A DNA stretch of 64,000 nucleotides, from the NCBI GenBank assembly GCA_013396915.1, contig VWZL01002834.1:704508-768507 (forward strand). Direction: 5' to 3'. A model generated the notes under the pieces. That model did not search any database. It had not been told where the DNA came from and saw nothing but the letters and a program-made list of their open reading frames with translations. The translations under genes and the position numbers were made by a program. Position 1 is the first letter of the stretch; every line of letters begins with the position of its first letter. Of this stretch, positions 13,913 to 27,095 are shown in pieces. Origin of the DNA: Stercorarius parasiticus. Lineage: Eukaryota; Chordata; Aves; Charadriiformes; Stercorariidae.

Positions 13913-16900
13913 TTTAGTGGGGGGGACATGGAAAAAAAAAAGGTAGGATTATTTTAAATTTTAGTTCCTTCACACTCAGAACTCCCTGATGTGTTAACCA
14001 GATTTTTATGTTCGGCTTTTTTTTCTTTATTTTTTCTTTTTTCTGAGAACCGTGTGTAACATACGGGCTATCAAACTGGACTCCACAAATAAGTGCCATA
14101 CACATCACTTATCCTAAATATTATCCTTTTATATCTGCCAGAAGCTAAATACCTTCCAGCCATATGTATATAGACATGATAAAAGGTCATAGTCATCTCT
14201 GAACAACTTTGTGTGCTTCCACTCATATTCCTGCCAAATTCCACACCATATTAGCAACCTCTGAACTAAGCTGCCTTGAAATATGCTACTGAATATTGTC
14301 ATTTCTCTAGAGAAGGATGTGCCTTGAAAAACTGAGTTTATACTGAGTTTCAGGGAGATGCAAGGAAGTAAGAATCTGCGTTATCCCTTCATCATGTTTC
14401 TTCATCTCGCAGTTAGCGCATAGACTTGATTTATCCTGAAAGGTGAAATGAGCTTGGCCTGTTATAATTAGCTTTAGGTAGATTTTAAATGAGCTTGATG
14501 ACATCATATCTGGCTACTTCTGCTTTTCCTATATTTCTGAGGCATCTTCTTTATTATTCATTGTGCCGACTATGTGATTTGTAGTTTATTGGTGTGGTTT
14601 TGATATTCAGTGGTTTAGAGGCTCTCTTTACTGTAATACATGCTGATTTTGCTCTTTGATCCAGGGGAGAGAAACTTTTAGGGCATCCTGTCAATTTTTG
14701 GTCCCGGAACCTCATCGTTCACCTCTTTTGCTAGCCCATTGACAGTCACCCATCTTTGTATCATTTATACATCTAGCTGCTTATGTTTTGTCATATGAAA
14801 ATCTCTGTGTTTTTTTTCAAAGCCTAGTTTTCTACTTACAATGACATTTTTAATGTATTACATTGCTTTAACCTAAGACCACTTAATGTTCTTGATAGCT
14901 TGATATAGGAAGTATTAAAGTTGCATAGAACCTCAGATAAATTGTGGGTTTTATTTGTGGCTTGTAAGAAGCTTATGTATTCTTTGCCAACATCTGGCAA
15001 TTCAAAAGCATGGATGAAATTTGCTCTGAGCTACGAATTGTGTTTGCTTCAGTGCCTAACAGTGTGCTTTTACACAGTGGTCTTTCTACAGATAAGGCTT
15101 TCTTCCCTGGGTAGGGTAGAGGCAGTAAATAACATTGCTGTGGGAGAAGGGTGAAGAGAAAACTGCAAATGGAGTTTGAAGTAGTACTTCCTTTTACCCA
15201 GCCTAAATCTTTATAGCAAATTACTGGATTTTTCTTGGTTATTTTTTTCCCCTGCTTGTTATTGATATGTTGATTATTACTCCTTTTGCTACAAATTTTT
15301 ATCAAATGGGGGGATTGTTCTCTCATTTACCTCAATCTTTTCCAAATTGAACCAATTCAACACATCATAAGTAATTTTAAAAATATTTCTTCTAACTTTC
15401 TTTTCTCTTCTCTAGATTATTTTATTTTACCTTTTTCTTTATTTTCCTTAAAATGCAGTATCTGCAACTGGATGCAGTGTATCAGCTCAGGTCAATTGGA
15501 GTGAAATAATTCTGCTAGACTTCCTAGGCTTTATATAAAATATCCTGGAGCTAAGTGCTTACCCTGTTTGAAGGTAACTCTGGTATCTGTTCTTTCCTCC
15601 CTCCAATTGCGTTTTTTGTATAGTCATTCTTCTTCAGTACTATCTCATCCGGATTTCCCATCAGTGCTATTTTCAGCTTTTCTTTAAAAATCTTTTTTCT
15701 CCTAAATTTAGGTATGCTAGGCTTATTAGAACTGTGGATCAGAATTTTAAAAAAGATGCTCCCATTCATCCACGGCTCTCCTGAAATGTCATTGAGAAAC
15801 AAATGTTACAGTGCCTTATGCATAAAAATTTTAGTGACCCATATCCACAGTACTTAGGCACCATGGATTAGGTAGTTTTGATGCCACTAACCTTTATTCT
15901 GATCTCTGTTTCATATGTTTTAAGATAATTCTGGGTGAATTATTAGTAGGAATCAGAGAATTTCAGAAACATTTGTTATGGGAATCAGCTTTTCAGATAG
16001 TTATTTTCTTTGGCTAATCATAATTAGTATCTCTTCCTTTCCCCACAGCCCATTCCTGGCCCACTAGAAATTATGAAGAGAGGGGACTAATGGTTTCTGA
16101 CACTGAAACAAAGCTATGGCACCATCCAATTCCCACGATAAAACACTAGCAAGTCTTTTATTAACTTTCATGAAAGTTATTTCAGAGTGAGGCCAGTTTT
16201 CTACGTTAAATAGCAGAAGGATAATTTCACTAGACTTGCAGCTTGAACTATATTTGGGTCTGATCCTGTATTTGTTTTTATCCAAGATTCCCAGTGAAGT
16301 CAGTTACATTTACTGTTAGTATATTATGGGCTTGGGGATCTTTTCTGTTTGGCAATATTTTCTGTTTGACAATTAATTGATGTGTTATCAATAAATACCT
16401 CTTACCGCTATGCTGTTTTGTACTACATAAATTAGGAATATTTTAAAATCAAACCATCATACTTCTTTTTGTATGAGCAAAAGGCTTGCTTGCATCATAA
16501 ATTCAAACCACTTTTCAAACATGTTTATGAGGTTCACTTTGCTTGACTTTCTTTTGTGGGCGGTATAAGAATTATGTGTGTGTGAACTTTGGGCAGGAGA
16601 ATGAGTGTGTCCCTGACTTGCAATACAAATAGGTACCACTCCTTTTCTTTCATCTTTAAATGGGAAAGATCACACTGTGAACTCATTTACTTACTAATTG
16701 AGCAGATATGACAACATGGAGTTTTAAAGCATGATAAATGAAACTGTGACCATGTCTGCTCCTTTGTTTATTCAGCCACTGGCAGCAGCATAATCAATTA
16801 CAGCCTCCCCAGGGGTGCATTGAGTCTGCTAAGGGCTCCACTGGGGAATATCTTGTTTCACAAGCAGCCTAGGGTTTCTCATCCAGCCTTTTCAGAAACT

Positions 16901-19900
16901 CTGGCTTTCTGTGAAGCTGAAGCTTTGTAAGGATCCTACCTAAGCTGCTTGTTGGCAAAGGTCAATGGAATTAACTGTTTTGCATTATTTTTGTAAATTA
17001 GGCCTCTACACCTGTTCATGTGCAAAGCTGTTCCTCAGAAAGCTGTTTCCCCACTCTCCTCTTCATTTTCCATTGAAGAAAAAATGTCTTTGTCCTCAGG
17101 GAGAAGGAAAAAATGAATTTTTCACTCATCCTATTCCAATTATCTTTCAACTCAGTGACATTTAAAAAGTTGTATTTTCTATAAACATACTACTCGCATA
17201 TTCCACACTGCATGTTAACCTGGGTAATGAAATGTTGCAGTAAATATCTGTTAACTGTGGTTGCATTACATAAAAAAACAGAAAGAAATGATCTTGTCAT
17301 TTGTCATCAAGCGTGAAAGAGACACTCTGTGACAAATTGAGTCTCACACTGAAAAGGCAGAGAGTTCTTATTTTAATTCATGCTTATGTAATCATGTTAA
17401 ACGAAGATCAGTCAGCTCATCAGTGCTAGCTACTTTTGAACAGAACTTGTTTGTTGTATATCACTTCTGTCTATACTGTCTGGCAGATATTTAAGACTTC
17501 ACAAGGTGCACACAGCGCTAGAAAATTCTACAGTAGTTTACAAAACTTTTCCACTTACTTCTTCCAACCACGTTTCAAGGATTCAGTGGTACCAGCCATC
17601 ATTTCAGACCTATGGAGGTCAATATTTACAGCATTAGTTTTCTTTGAGTCACTAACTTGACCTTTATTTTAATATGAAACGAAAAAGGGAAGAGTAATTC
17701 TTGGTGGTTAAGAAATGTGGGAAAATATTACTTTCTCTTCTGTTCTTATAAGAGTAACCTGATTTCACTTCCCAGTAAAGCAGCTATGTTAGGGACTGTA
17801 TTCCGTCAACTCTCAAAAAACATTTCATTAAATGATTTGTCATAACTTTCTCATTTGCTCTACGTGAAGCCCAAGAACCTGGTTTTGATGGGATTAAGAC
17901 ATGTGCTGTAATTACTTTTGTCATTCACCGTGCTGCACAAAATTCTACTGGAATTCATAAAGTGAAAAATCATCTTTCATAAAGGTTTTGTATATAAAGT
18001 GTTCCACGCCTACAGCATAAAGTACTTTCTCTTGCTATCAAATACACTGTGAGAGTGCTGAGGAGCCTAAACTAGGTTTGGGTGAACCTGAATGGTGTTT
18101 CATATTCATGGCAACAATGATCCAAGAAAGTGCTGAAATATTTTCAGTTATTTCAGTGTTCTTGGGAAATACCAGAAAGGTAATACTTTTCATAGACTTA
18201 CGTCTTAGGAAGCTAATAGATAATCTGTGCAAAACTGGTCTTAAGTGAGTTCCTAAATGCTTCTCTGCAAGGATGAGCTCTCAGTATTCATCTGCACATC
18301 CACAGCAATTTTAGCATATGTACAGAGTGGCACTGAACATAATAAAGTTCATTATTTAGTTCAACCAAGAGTTTTCTAAAACCTGTTAATGTGAAAGTAA
18401 AGGCAGATACAAGAGTTTTAAGGATAGATCTATCAAAGATGGTATTTCTCAGTTGCTATATGCTTACTCCCGACTTACATGGGTCTTGCTTTCTCTGTTT
18501 CAGTAGTCCTGTTCCCCTCAGATTTCATTAATATTTCTGATGCACAGTAATGGAAGAATTTTATGGTTAGACCTATATGGTAAGTGGCAGCTTCCATAAA
18601 GAACATTTTGTGCTAATTTTTGGCAGTAGTGACTTTGTTTCTGGATTCGTCCTTGACTTGGTATTTCTTCTGCAGTCTCGGTTCCAAGAGCCCTTGATAT
18701 AATCTCTATTTCCTTTTCACCCTACTCCTCTCCTTATTCCAGATGAAGTGAACTGTGATGCGCTTCCCAAAAGGTCCTACAGCTGAATTGTGTGTGTCTG
18801 AAGCCAGGTTGTTTCAGCGGGACCCCTGAATTATTGTCTTGGTGCCTCTGTGCTTTTTCAGTTTAGAATGAGAGAGACCAGGGTGAGTGGAATAAAACCT
18901 AACAAAAAACCCTAGACGAAAACTTTGTCAGGTATGGAGCTAAAGATGAGCCAGAAGGCATGACTTTTAAGCAGCTAAGAAAGGACAAAGGCCTAGATAA
19001 TTGCCAAATGGCAATTCTTGCATCTGTTTCGTGTCATTGAGAAACATCAAAGAAGAGCTTCAAAGATGGTTTATCTGAGCAGGTTCTGAAAAGAAATAAA
19101 TTGCTTATTTACAGAGAACTATAAATGGCAGTTCTGCTTATAAAGAGATTCTTATTTCATTTTTGAATGATTTGCAGAACTGGAGCTGCTGCCATTTGAT
19201 CCCTCTTTTGGTTTATCACAGGAGTTAATTTCTGTCCATTTGTATCTGTGAAGCCTGTGGTCTTGTAGCCAAAAACCACAAAGATGTCAACTTTAAATCT
19301 CAGAAGTATGAAGTCTGTTCTGAACATTTATATAAAATAATGAGATAAAGAACTGAAAATAGAAAAGCGACAGATTTCTAGAATCTGAACAGCTTTTTTG
19401 CAAATTGACTATTTATGGAAAACTCATAGCCAAATGTTCTTCCCCGACACCTCACTAAACTGTGTCATGTTACTGGAAGTCTAAAATCTGTCTCCACTAC
19501 ACATTGCATACGTTGTAGCTGCTTGTTTGCAGCCTGGTGGGCACACACAGGCTTTCTCTCTTGTAGCCTACTGCTCTGAAGAAAAAACCTTAGTGATTTC
19601 AGCAGGATGGAAGTGTTTGTAAAGTAGTGGTGGATGGGACTTCTTAAGAACTGCAGGGAGATGCTATAAAGGTAGGAGGGTTGCCCAGCACCATGGGTAT
19701 TTTGTGTCTTTTTAGGTGGAGCTGGGGCTTTCAGTTTTGCTTTCATGCTCCGTTTAACATAAGCGTGCCCTCGAGGTACTTGGGCTGAGCTTGGAGGAGG
19801 GAACTGATCCAGCCTAGAAGTAACTTGCTAACAATCTAAAAACAGCAGAAAAGTTAGTTTTCAGTTGAATCGGTGCCCCGTGTGAAACCCCAAATCCTGC

Positions 19901-22900
19901 TCAGTGTGCCCAGTACCAGGTCTAGTGCCAGCAGAAGAGAGGGAGAGAAAATCCCAACTGTCTTTCCCATCCTCTTTCGCAATAGTCTGTAATTAGGTCA
20001 GTTTAAAGTGACTGTGAAGCTGCAGCCTAGGGTGGAAAAGATCAGCAAATTCTCCTTCTCGATAAGGGTTTCTCGCTTATTATCTAGTCTGCTAATTTTC
20101 CCGAAGGCCTTGCAGACAATACCTAGACTTTGATTGTCTTGTATCAGCCGCAGCATCTTGCTTGTGCAGTGAAAGCACATGGAAGGCTCAGTCCTTTCCC
20201 TGCTCCTCGCCTGCCTGCAGCACCGTGGAACTTCCCTCCGACACCCCAAGCCTCCTGGCGCTGCTCATTAGCACCTTTCTCCTCTCTTGACTCCTATCAG
20301 CTGCCCTGTTGCTCCTTAGGATTTATTCCTGCATCTCACTGCTACTATAGTTCGCAGCGGTATTACTGTTGTCAGGGAGCTTGGAGAGTAGCTTTGCATC
20401 TGCAGTTGCATTTGGAAGCTGAGGTAGTTCAGAACAAACAAGCAGACTAAACCAAAATCACAGAGAAATGTATTTTTTGTCATGCTGAAATTGAGTATTT
20501 TCATCAGCTGGATGAATCTAATCAAACAAATGATGTAAAAAAGGTAGTGGGTAACTGGGGTTGGATCCCACTGATAGTGGTGATAACCTTTAAAACCCAG
20601 CTCTACCTAATTTGAAAATAACGGTTGTAATATAGAAAACAACCAAAGCCACCCAACAGTCTGTCTCTCTCTAATTAATCTATCTCAGGCAGAGCTCAGG
20701 ATTTAAGAGTTGATTTTCTGAGAAATGTTTAGGACAGTGTCCCAGGCACAGGGAAAACATCTAAATGGTCTCTCTTCAACCTTCCCTAGAACAAAAATTG
20801 CTCAAAGCCCCACCAGTGTGGGGCTTTGTTGGATCTAAATACAAATTCCCACTGGAAGAGGGAATCATTAGCAGTACTCACTGGTAGGTGATAGACTTCG
20901 CAGTGGTTACCTAAGGGAACCATTTTAAATTGCCAAGTCATTGTAAATCTTTTGGGAGTTTCTGTTACTTCAGCACAGTAGCCTGCTGGCTCCTGAGTGT
21001 TGGTTCTCTTGCATGAAACACTGTTTGTTACCCTGGATTCTCTGGGCAGGAGGGAGAGTCTTGAATTTGTGGGAGCTTTGCTAGTCATAAAGATTTATTT
21101 ATTTTTTTCTATTATATTCCCAGTCTTCTGTGTTTTCAGACCTAGAGAGTGATGTCCTTAGCTCCTGTGAGGACAAGTTACTCATACGAGTTTATGGAAA
21201 TGCCATTGATTAACTTCAGCCAATAAGGGATCACAATCTGTCCCTTAAGCTTTGTTTTTTCTTCTTTATAACAACTTATAACACATTTAAAGGAGACATT
21301 AGCCCTGGTTAATTCTAGACCTGGGAAAATCCTTCACAACAAATCATTTGCTCTAGACTTTATTTTTGCTTTTGGAATGTTGGGGTGTGGATCCTAATCC
21401 ATATTAATAAAATTTTCATTTTTTTTTCCCAGTGTTGTTGATCAGTAATGTGATTTTTCTTTCTTGATGTTTGACTCTGAAAATAAAAAAACGAGGGATG
21501 TTGTTTTATTAGTATTAGATGGATGAGTCATGTGGGAGAACTCGAGTTTCCTGAGAGCTCAAGTAGGTGGCCTTTTTTGGCTTGCATGCAGATACAAAAT
21601 GTTTTCAAAGAATAAGTTTGTGACTCAGGCCAGGAAAGCATAATCACTCATAAATGCTGAGAAGCAGACAGAAGAAGCATTGTTAGATTGGTAATAAGGA
21701 ATCCATTTTAAAGGACTGTTCTGGAAAATCTGCACAATTTGGGCAGTCCTCGTTATTACAATGAAATGCAGATTGGATCTATGTGCAGAGCAGATTCGTT
21801 CAAGAATCACTGCAAGCAGGATGAATTCCTATTGCACCATCGACAGGGCACACATACTCTGAGCTGATCTTTAAATTATGCACCTCCTTGAAATTGTGTT
21901 AGTATAATGATGCAATGTAAACCTCATGAGAATATCTCTCTGAGCAAAATTCTGTCTCAGATATTTTTTACTAAAATGTTTGGCTTGCTCAGAAACCCTG
22001 AACATGGGGCCCCTTTGTGTAGTTGGCTGATAGGAACTGTCATGCTGCCTTTCTGCTTTAAAGGCAGCCCTGCATCTTTCCTTCTTGTATTTTTAAATGG
22101 CAAATCATTTTTAAAGCATGAAAATAGATAAATTAGAAAGAGTCATCCCTGTATTTTGAAAGACTCTTGTTTTGACATAAGAATTGCTTAACATACTATC
22201 CTTGCTTCTCTGAACAGTAATGTTGAGTCAGTGAAGGCCGTATGTTATTTGAAAGACTGTATGCTTCTGATTAACATGAAGCATAATGTGTTGGAGCTTT
22301 TCGGTAGTTGAAGTTTGGAGCTGCTTTTTTTTTATTGCGTTGAAGCTGACTGGAGAATCTAGTCAAACCAAGGAATTTTTTTTTTCCCATCCACCATCTG
22401 ATCTAGCAACTCTAGCTGCATTAGAGCACTTACTAAATGAAAGCACCGGGGGGTTATAGGCTATGCATTAATGCAGATATGTTAAAAGTCTTCTGAAGAT
22501 GTTGGCAGAATCCTCATATTGCTAAATGAAATACAAATTAAGGTTTAATTGCTAAATCCAAATCTCTTCTGTGTTATAAAGCTTTTCCTTTTCTTACTGT
22601 TCTAAGAGAAGAAGTACTAGCATAACATATTAAATTAACGTTTCTTCTAGAAGTCACAATGGTACTATATAAGTAGAGCTTCTTAAAAAATATCTCGTAG
22701 AAGTTAATAGAAAAATATTTAAAAACTTTGCAGCAGAAGGTTTAATTATGAGCTGCCTAACGTTTCTGGTCAGGAAATGAATGCCCTTCAGTCCCTTCAG
22801 TTTCCTGTACAGCCTCACAACAGGGGGAGATTGTTTCTCCCAAGACTGTGTTTAAGGCTGAAGGCTGGGCAGGCATGATTAGGAAGAGGGTTGAAGGGCT

Positions 22901-24347
22901 CCGTCTCATGGCCTCCTGAGCCCGTGGACAGCATGGTTAAGCCAGTTTGCCTAGCAAAATGGGCTGCACTAAATACGAGCAGGGAGAGATGCAGACTGCA
23001 GTAGCACGTGCACAGGCTGCAGGAGAGGACTCAGGTCGCTGATACCCACGGACATGTAGAATTCCTCCAAATCTGAACATGCTGTACAACCTTTAGATAT
23101 TTAGACTGTGGCTTTAAAAATAGCCTAAATCAGTTTGTTTCATTCCTGCTAAGGCTCTTTTCAGGAAAGTAGTGATTAAAGTGAAGATGATGGCTGTGAA
23201 GGGCTGGTTTTGGAAAGAATGAGTATATCCCATGTTTTCTTCACTCTTGTTTTGTTTAGAACAGATTTAAAGGTCCATTTGTAATTTTTTTTTTCCTTTG
23301 AAGCGTAAGCATGACACATTATGCACAACTTTTGTTTAGATTTATAAAACTGCAGTGCTTTAGTGAATCTCTAAGGCTTTTGTGACTGCTCTTGATTAAC
23401 GCAGTGCCCTTCCAAAGAAGAAACTGCTACAAGGTAGATGCAGAAACCAGCCTCCATACCTGCATTTTAGTGCAGTATTAAACTGCAGAGCTACAGTCAT
23501 GTTTGGGTTTTGGTTTGTTTTTTTTCTTTTAATCCCTTTTCTGTCTCCAGAAGTGCTGTGATTCTCCTCTTCATTATGCTACTACCCCCACCCCCTTTCC
23601 CCCTTAATTTAGTCTTTCTTTCACTTGGAATTTAAAAGTTCATCAATAAGGACACACTGTACAAAACCAGAAACTTGCTTTGAGGTCACAGACCTTGGGG
23701 CCCATGTGTGGGTCAAGTTCAAGGGAAACTTCAAGGGGAAAAGGAGAAGAGCTGCCTTCTGAATCGGGCAGAGGCACCTTGGCTTGTGGGGGAGAGGGGC
23801 AGGAACAAATAGAAGCAGAGCTTCCTGGGTGTCCCCCTGCCCCTCTCCTTCCTCCTTCGGTGAGCTCTTACTTCAGTCTTCCTTGGGGGCATACACTTCC
23901 GTACAGCTTTCCCTTTGCTTAGGAAGAGGGTGCGTTTATAGATCTTCGCTGCCTCTAAACTGGCTGTCTTTCTCATCAAAAACTTTAAAAGTAGGTGTTA
24001 GGTGTCTGCCATGTTGTCAGCTATCAAATACCTATTGGAGTGTGATGAATAAGGGCTGGGAGGATTTTGAAGGTAGGGGAACGGTAATGGTGAGAGAAAA
24101 ACAATGTGTCTATTTTAAACTAGCAACTTGGGATTTGCATAATTATGGTGTTCAAGCAGCAAAATAACACTACTCCAGGAATTAATTTTACCTTGAAATA
24201 ACAGAAGTGAGTTGGAGGAAGTTGTTAGTGGAATGGCTGGAGCTAACTTTGTCACAGAACCACATCAAAAAATGGTCAATTCCAGTATTTAAAGAAGTAC
24301 CCATCGGTGCCCAACTCTGTTAACCTTTAAAAATCCCAGCTGAGAGA

Positions 24348-24462
24348 TATGTAATTGAGAGTCTAGAAAGCTGGATTTTATTCTCTATGTGTGCAACAGT
24401 TTTGATTTTGCATCTTACAAGTCAATCTCTCCACAATGTACGTAATTTCAGGAGGTTTCTAG
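24348..24462 (+). mobile_element. Probable tRNA-derived SINE remnant
   Basis: GAGTCTAGAAAGCTGGATTT with TATTCTCTATGTGTGCAACA, then CATCTTACAAGTCAATCTCT, resembles the GAGTCTGGA...CTGGGTTCTATTCCCAGCTCTGCCAC...GGGCAAGTCACTTAACCTCT arrangement of MIR-like SINEs. No A-box or 3' tail is clear. Confidence 0.42.
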
Positions 24463-26963
24463 ATTTTTCTTTGAGAGCTAGTTGGAAAGCTCTCCCAGCT
24501 GTTACTGGAGTCCTACATAAAGTTTCAATGGCTTTGTGTGACTTTGCTTTACAGAAGTCTCCTTAACCCTTTGTCAAGACTCTGTAATTGTCCCTTTGCC
24601 TATTAGTTTGGTTCTTCATGGACATTGTGTGTACTGGTCCGCTGTTCCTTGTGTTCAAGGGTTCTCAAAAAGAACCTGTGTCACATGTTCTGCCTTCTGA
24701 TCTTCTGATACAGGTGTGGTTTCAAAGCATTAGGTAGCATGCCACAGTGATTAGTTTACTTATTTTGTCTTTTATTTCTTTTGATTTTGTCAGTTCATTC
24801 TGGCTGGTGCTGATGAGTTCTTACAGTTTACTTTTTCAGTTTATTCTGCAATGAAATGCCATTTCTTTTTTGGTCAGATTTTCAGCTTCAACGTCCTTTG
24901 GGAGGGATTCATTTATGGAAACCTCCCAAAGATTTTTTTTTTTGCACTAAACGTGCAAAAAGACTCATGTAGTTTTTCTGCAATCACTGTGTCTTCTGTG
25001 GATAGTCCACCTTGATGATCCCACAGACTTTAACAGCCTTTCTGCTCTTGATGAAAGAATAAAGATGTGTCGTAGCTTACTGTGTTGCTGCAACTTGCTC
25101 CTTAAACTCTCTTGTGGTCTGTAATACTGTGGTTTTTACAACTAACCTGCCATGACTTTTATTCCTTTCCATTATACTGATATGCATGTGTCATGATCTT
25201 TTTTGACGTTGTTTTTTCTACCCTTTCTTAACCTGCCATTTAAACCCAATGGCTTTTTTGCTGTTAGTCTTTCAGCATTTTTTTTTGAGGTGGGTGGTAT
25301 ATGCTTGCTCTCACCTTCTACTGTGCTGTGCTAACATAACCTTCGTGTTACTTGCCGGTACTTACCTACAGATATTTTGTTTTCTTTTATTAAGCCTTCA
25401 TTTTTATTTAGCTCGCCTTTTTAAAATCAAGTGGATTTTTTGGGCTTCTGTCTACTGTAGAGATGTTGAATCTAAATATATCAAGGTCCCTCTTACAGAC
25501 TGTCGTCTTGGTAGTAATATTCTCCATGAGGTCCATGACATTGCTGATAACTGTCTCAAAAGTTGGTTATCCTTTAGTGGGTTCCCTGTCTAGCTACTCC
25601 ATGAAGCACAATCTACAGATTAGGTTTGGCACGACAACATGTCTGAAATAACTAAACCCTACCATTATTGCTGGTTTTCCTGTGCTAGCAATTATTCTGA
25701 TTTCTCTGGGCATGACAGGGTTGCTGTTGCCAAATGACAGAGATAAGATTGTCCTTAATAATATATTTTTCCTGTATTTGGACATGGACTTCCAATTTTG
25801 TAGAGGTTCTGTGTCATTTATTGCTGCATTTCACCAAGCTCTGATTTGATTCTAAGAAGCTATTTGTAATATGATTTCCTAATATGATTTCTCTATTGAC
25901 ATGAGTTGTCACATTTTTTCTTTATCCTTTATCCCCAGGTACTAATGTACCAATAATTGATCTCTTTTCTCCAAGTGTTTGACATGCTTCAAAACCTACT
26001 CTTAAAAGTAGGCGTTCTAGTTTGCCCATCCTTTTGAACCTTCTCGGCATTTGTATAGAAACACGTGTACATTTGGTTTGATTTTCTTCTACCTCTTTTG
26101 GGAAATGCTCTCACTGTTTCATGTTTGACTTTGGCCAACGTCTTTTCTATCTACACTTGTGCCTGTGGACAGGCAGGGGGAAGGAGACATGAAGTTGCAC
26201 CACGCATGTATTTTTCTCTGGGGATCCTCTGCTTCTTTTACAAAGTGTCAATGAGTTTTGCAGATAGACCGATGAGTGTCCGTGCTCTGTTATGGATTTA
26301 TGTTTATGGGGGCGGGTGACTCAAATTAATGGAGTTTCAGTCAGTTGCTTAAATCAATTCCTGAGTCAGCCTTAGTTAATAAGTTTGTTGTGATTGATTT
26401 TAAGCATAGTTGCAGAGGCTGAGGGCTGAAGACTTGCCCTGAAGTCCACAGAAGGCCATGGGACATTGTGAGGCATGCTGCTTCTTGATAGCATTGGATA
26501 ATTTTTTGACGCTATTCCAGTTTCACTTTAGAAATACAAGGCAGGTGATACAAGGACAGGTGGGAGCTACAGTATTTTTAGTGAGGAAAAAGAATGTTTG
26601 TGTCATTATACGTACTGGCTAGTGAAGAATAAGCTCGCAAACAATTAGGGTTAAATTTTTTTTCATACTGCTTTGCTCTAGAAATTTGAGCAAATAATTT
26701 CATAAAATAATCTTAAAATTATTGGCAATAACATATCCCAGAGAGAATAATGTGAGACAATCTTTAGTCCTATTTTTGCAGAGAGATATATAAAGCTATA
26801 TAATGAAATAGGATTTTGAACCACAGCAAATTTTGGACTTGCAAGGCAATTGTGTTCCCTCCTTTCTGCTGTTTTACAAGTTGCATTTTACATGCAAGCA
26901 GAGAAGAGATAATTTATTACAGAATTGAGAGAATATTTAATCTTTTGGGGGCTGTAAGGACAA
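24463..26963. other. T-rich stretch, unexplained
   Basis: From about 24.6 to 26.15 kb the plus strand is conspicuously T-rich and A-poor, with pyrimidine runs and hydrophobic chance frames (for example 25249-25593). Such a skew fits either the reverse complement of an A-rich old retroelement or transcription-associated skew. I could not match either strand to a known element. Near 26001 there is an imperfect palindrome, CCTACTCTTAAAAGTAGG. Confidence 0.5.
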
Positions 26964-27095
26964 CATAGAATCACAGAATGGTCTGGGTTGGAAGGGACCT
27001 TAAAGATCATCTAGTTCCAACCCCCCTGCCCTGGGCAGGGGCACCTTCCACTAGACCAGGCTGCTCAAAGCCCCATCCAGCCTGGCCTTGAACAC
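26964..27095 (-). mobile_element. CR1 LINE, 5'-truncated 3' end (avian type)
   Basis: The plus strand begins ATAGAATCACAGAATGG, which is the reverse complement of the terminal ATTCTATGA-like repeats of CR1. It continues through the well-known avian block (GGTTGGAAGGGACCTTAAAG, then CATCTAGTTCCAACCCCCCT) to the end of the CATCCAGCCTGGCCTTGAACAC segment. Only the last ~130 bases of the element are present, the usual 5' truncation. Similarity to the consensus as I recall it is high, so the copy is fairly young. It is the main evidence that the genome is avian. Confidence 0.93.

Larger units (their letters stand above)
7776..24347. other. Non-coding sequence, mostly unique
   Basis: Apart from the LINE-tail candidate at 13.85 kb and the small duplication at 10.76 kb, I see only AT-rich unique DNA. 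The stretch 9730-9990 is especially A+T-rich. A milder G+C-rich patch at 23680-23930 is open in several frames for compositional reasons. The open frames of 130 codons (10580-10972) and 127 codons (23784-24167) show no recognisable domain. Confidence 0.65.

Noticed and set aside
23680..24167. Overlapping open frames on both strands (80, 82 and 127 codons)
   Set aside because: A locally G+C-richer patch lowers stop-codon frequency in all frames at once. No CpG island and no protein resemblance.
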